Positions 62,124 to 64,000 of a stretch of DNA of 64,000 nt are shown in pieces. This DNA is from Isoetes taiwanensis (Eukaryota > Streptophyta > Lycopodiopsida > Isoetales > Isoetaceae), in assembly GCA_021234155.1 (NCBI GenBank), contig JAJEKV010000028.1:14252168-14316167 (forward strand). Reading direction: 5' to 3'. Numbering within the stretch: the first letter of the stretch is position 1; each line of letters opens with the position of its first letter. The translations under genes were made by a program, and so were the position numbers. The notes beneath the pieces were generated by a model. The model was not told the DNA's origin. It saw nothing but the letters and a program-made list of their open reading frames with translations, and ran no database searches.

Positions 62124-64000
62124 AACCACCGGGTTGCCTTGTTGTGAATTTTATTTTATTGTCGGGCAGCTCCAATCATTGACAGGATAGGTTGAGGAAG
62201 AAGCGTCAATGAGCCAAGGATGAGGTTCAGATTTACACCTAGTCTGATAGAGCTTATTGATTTGGTAAGCTTCTTCAAGCTATGTTCTGAATTCCCATTC
62301 CATTGGATACATACCTAGAAGGAGGTTGCCAGTCCCCAATGCAGTATTAAACATATGCGTAACCACATCCACTCAACTTGCAAGTCAGTGCACACTACTA
62401 AGCAGTGTTCCAAATCAATCATAGTGGACATAGTTGGTTCATGTCATACCTGAGTGTGGATACCCTTCTATTTATCATAGAAACTCTATGAACCAATTGC
62501 AATAAAAATGAATTCACTCCAGGAAGTATCATCCACACCTCTCCAGATTTTCTTCAGTTGTGTGTCTGTGACTTGTACATTCCACTAGATGCCAGTGATA
62601 TACCACTTTTTATTTTCGCACATTTATAAGATGATTATGACTCCAACTGTAAGGATTAGTCAAGGATCGATGGTTTCTTTTCATGCAATTTATATGGTTT
62701 GGAGAAGATACTATAACATATTCCCACCATTCCCACATTGTTTTGTCCTTATTCTGTAGGCCAAAATTTTGTTTGAAAGCTATCAATTCTATTAGTTGAC
62801 GACATCTGTACCACACTGCACATGAACATACGCCACAGTTAATCCACCTTCTCAACGCTCGAACATCAGCCAATAGATCCAAATGTCCATTCTAGTTGTA
62901 GTAATTGACTGGAATCCACCATGAACGAGTAGTACTTCCAGCACAGTTACTGATATTTTAACATCAACAGTTTTTTTCCACCTAACAAGGAGGCCTTGGT
63001 ACATGGAAGCCATGAAAGAGAGATCACGGAAGAGATAATCGTTATTCCCTCTAGAATATTCTACATGAAGTTAACTACTAGTATTTTGCTTTATAGTGCT
63101 AAATCAATAATGTCTATTCCTCCTTCAACCACGTACAACAGTGGGAAAAGGATAGATCCATTTTAGCCATATACAGTGGTGGGGCAAGACCCATCTGAAT
63201 GTGCTGTAAATTGTCTCATACGCTATCCATCCATCCATCCCATTTTCGCCATGCCATTTTAACTAGTGCTCCTTCTTCATTTTCTTTTGCTTTCTCTGAT
63301 GTGGTTATATGAGAGGTGAAATATAAATGTGGGTGCTTCATTGCACAACACATGCTTTACATATGCTTCTTTACTACTATCCTTCCATATCTGACTAAAT
63401 ATAAAATTGTTCGAACCGGAGTTGTTTTTGGAATTATCATCATTTTCCGGCTGTCCTTTCCGGCGGGCCTCTTCCGGCTATAAGCGCCATGGCTATGCCC
63501 TCGTTCCATCCATCTCTCTGTGCCGGATTTGTTTCTATTACTCTTTTCTTCATAGCCCCCCCTTCTTCCTCTCATCAAATCCGCTCTTACGATGCTGCCT
63601 ACAGAAAGAGCCGGAAATTCCTTACAACATCTGGATTCTGGCCTTAGTGCCATGCTTCGTCTGTGGGAAGCTTGATGCCATGCTCTGTTCTGATTGAATT
63701 ATCGAACTAAAGCTATCTAAAATTTTGTTGAACAATCAAGCGACAGGGATCTAAAGCCGTATTCTAGCAGTTTAAAAGGACTAAAAGCATGGCAGAAGGA
63801 GCTCCAAAATGATCGATTTCAATCTGACAGCTAAATTTGATGTTGTACTTTCCAAGCTGCCTCAGGCGCCTCCTTGGCATAGCCGCAGAGCTCTTGGTTC
63901 CCCATTACACCCTAAACAAAAAACAGGGCCTTATTGCATATATGCGTTCCATTCGGCTCTAAAGGTTCCTTTGATTTTCAGTTCTTATGGCAGATAATAG
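62124..64000. other. No gene recognised
   Basis: Short frames in both strands, none with a recognisable motif. CCATCCATCCATCC occurs at 63225-63239. A more GC-balanced stretch from about 63400 to the end of the window could be the start of a gene that continues outside. Confidence 0.35.

Overview
The window reads as nuclear DNA of a land plant. It is AT-rich and dominated by transposable elements. Two host-type spliced genes stand out: a serine carboxypeptidase-like (SCPL) gene in ten exons, and an APC11 RING-H2 gene in three exons. Supporting evidence is the repeat content: plant L1-type LINEs, Ty1-copia remnants, a pogo-like transposase, MITEs and 5S rRNA-derived sequence. The decayed ParB-like and DNA-methyltransferase-like genes make me think of a non-seed plant such as a fern or lycophyte, but that is inference only.

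Layout. 1-3.6 kb is pyrimidine-rich DNA without a recognisable gene. 3.6-6.2 kb holds two broken copia polymerase fragments. 6.2-8.2 kb has a Helitron-like 3' terminus and an inverted minisatellite built on GGGGAGGTTTCC. 8.2-13.7 kb is unassigned. 13.7-17.6 kb is the SCPL gene. 18.2-25.4 kb contains two copies of a 1.13-kb terminal-inverted-repeat (TIR) element, each followed by a GC-rich foldback; a related foldback lies between them.

26.5-36.4 kb is the most unusual part. A decayed minus-strand gene carries a ParB-like motif. A MITE is inserted exactly at its start codon. A plus-strand gene with N4/N6 DNA-methyltransferase motifs lies beyond it, and both loci contain the same short palindromic hairpin (core GATCGCGGCCGCGATC). 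37.5-47.0 kb is LINE territory, including a nearly complete L1-type element whose ORF2 has a single premature stop. A second MITE family with 4-bp target duplications sits at 36.5 and 48.3 kb.

49-53 kb has a palindromic minisatellite, a (TAA)61 tract, a gag zinc-knuckle fragment and the 3' end of a different LINE lineage with a (TATTC)n tail. 53.7-54.2 kb may be a small gene. 55.1-57.2 kb is a pogo-like transposase pseudogene on the minus strand. 59.1-60.2 kb is APC11. 61.7-62.1 kb has two degenerate 5S rRNA copies 364 bp apart.

The genes do not form a pathway. SCPL is a secretory-pathway peptidase or acyltransferase and APC11 is the RING subunit of the anaphase-promoting complex. Several otherwise convincing reading frames are broken by single-base indels in homopolymers, so part of the apparent decay may be assembly error. 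The in-frame stops in the transposon-like genes mostly look like C-to-T changes, as expected for methylated DNA.
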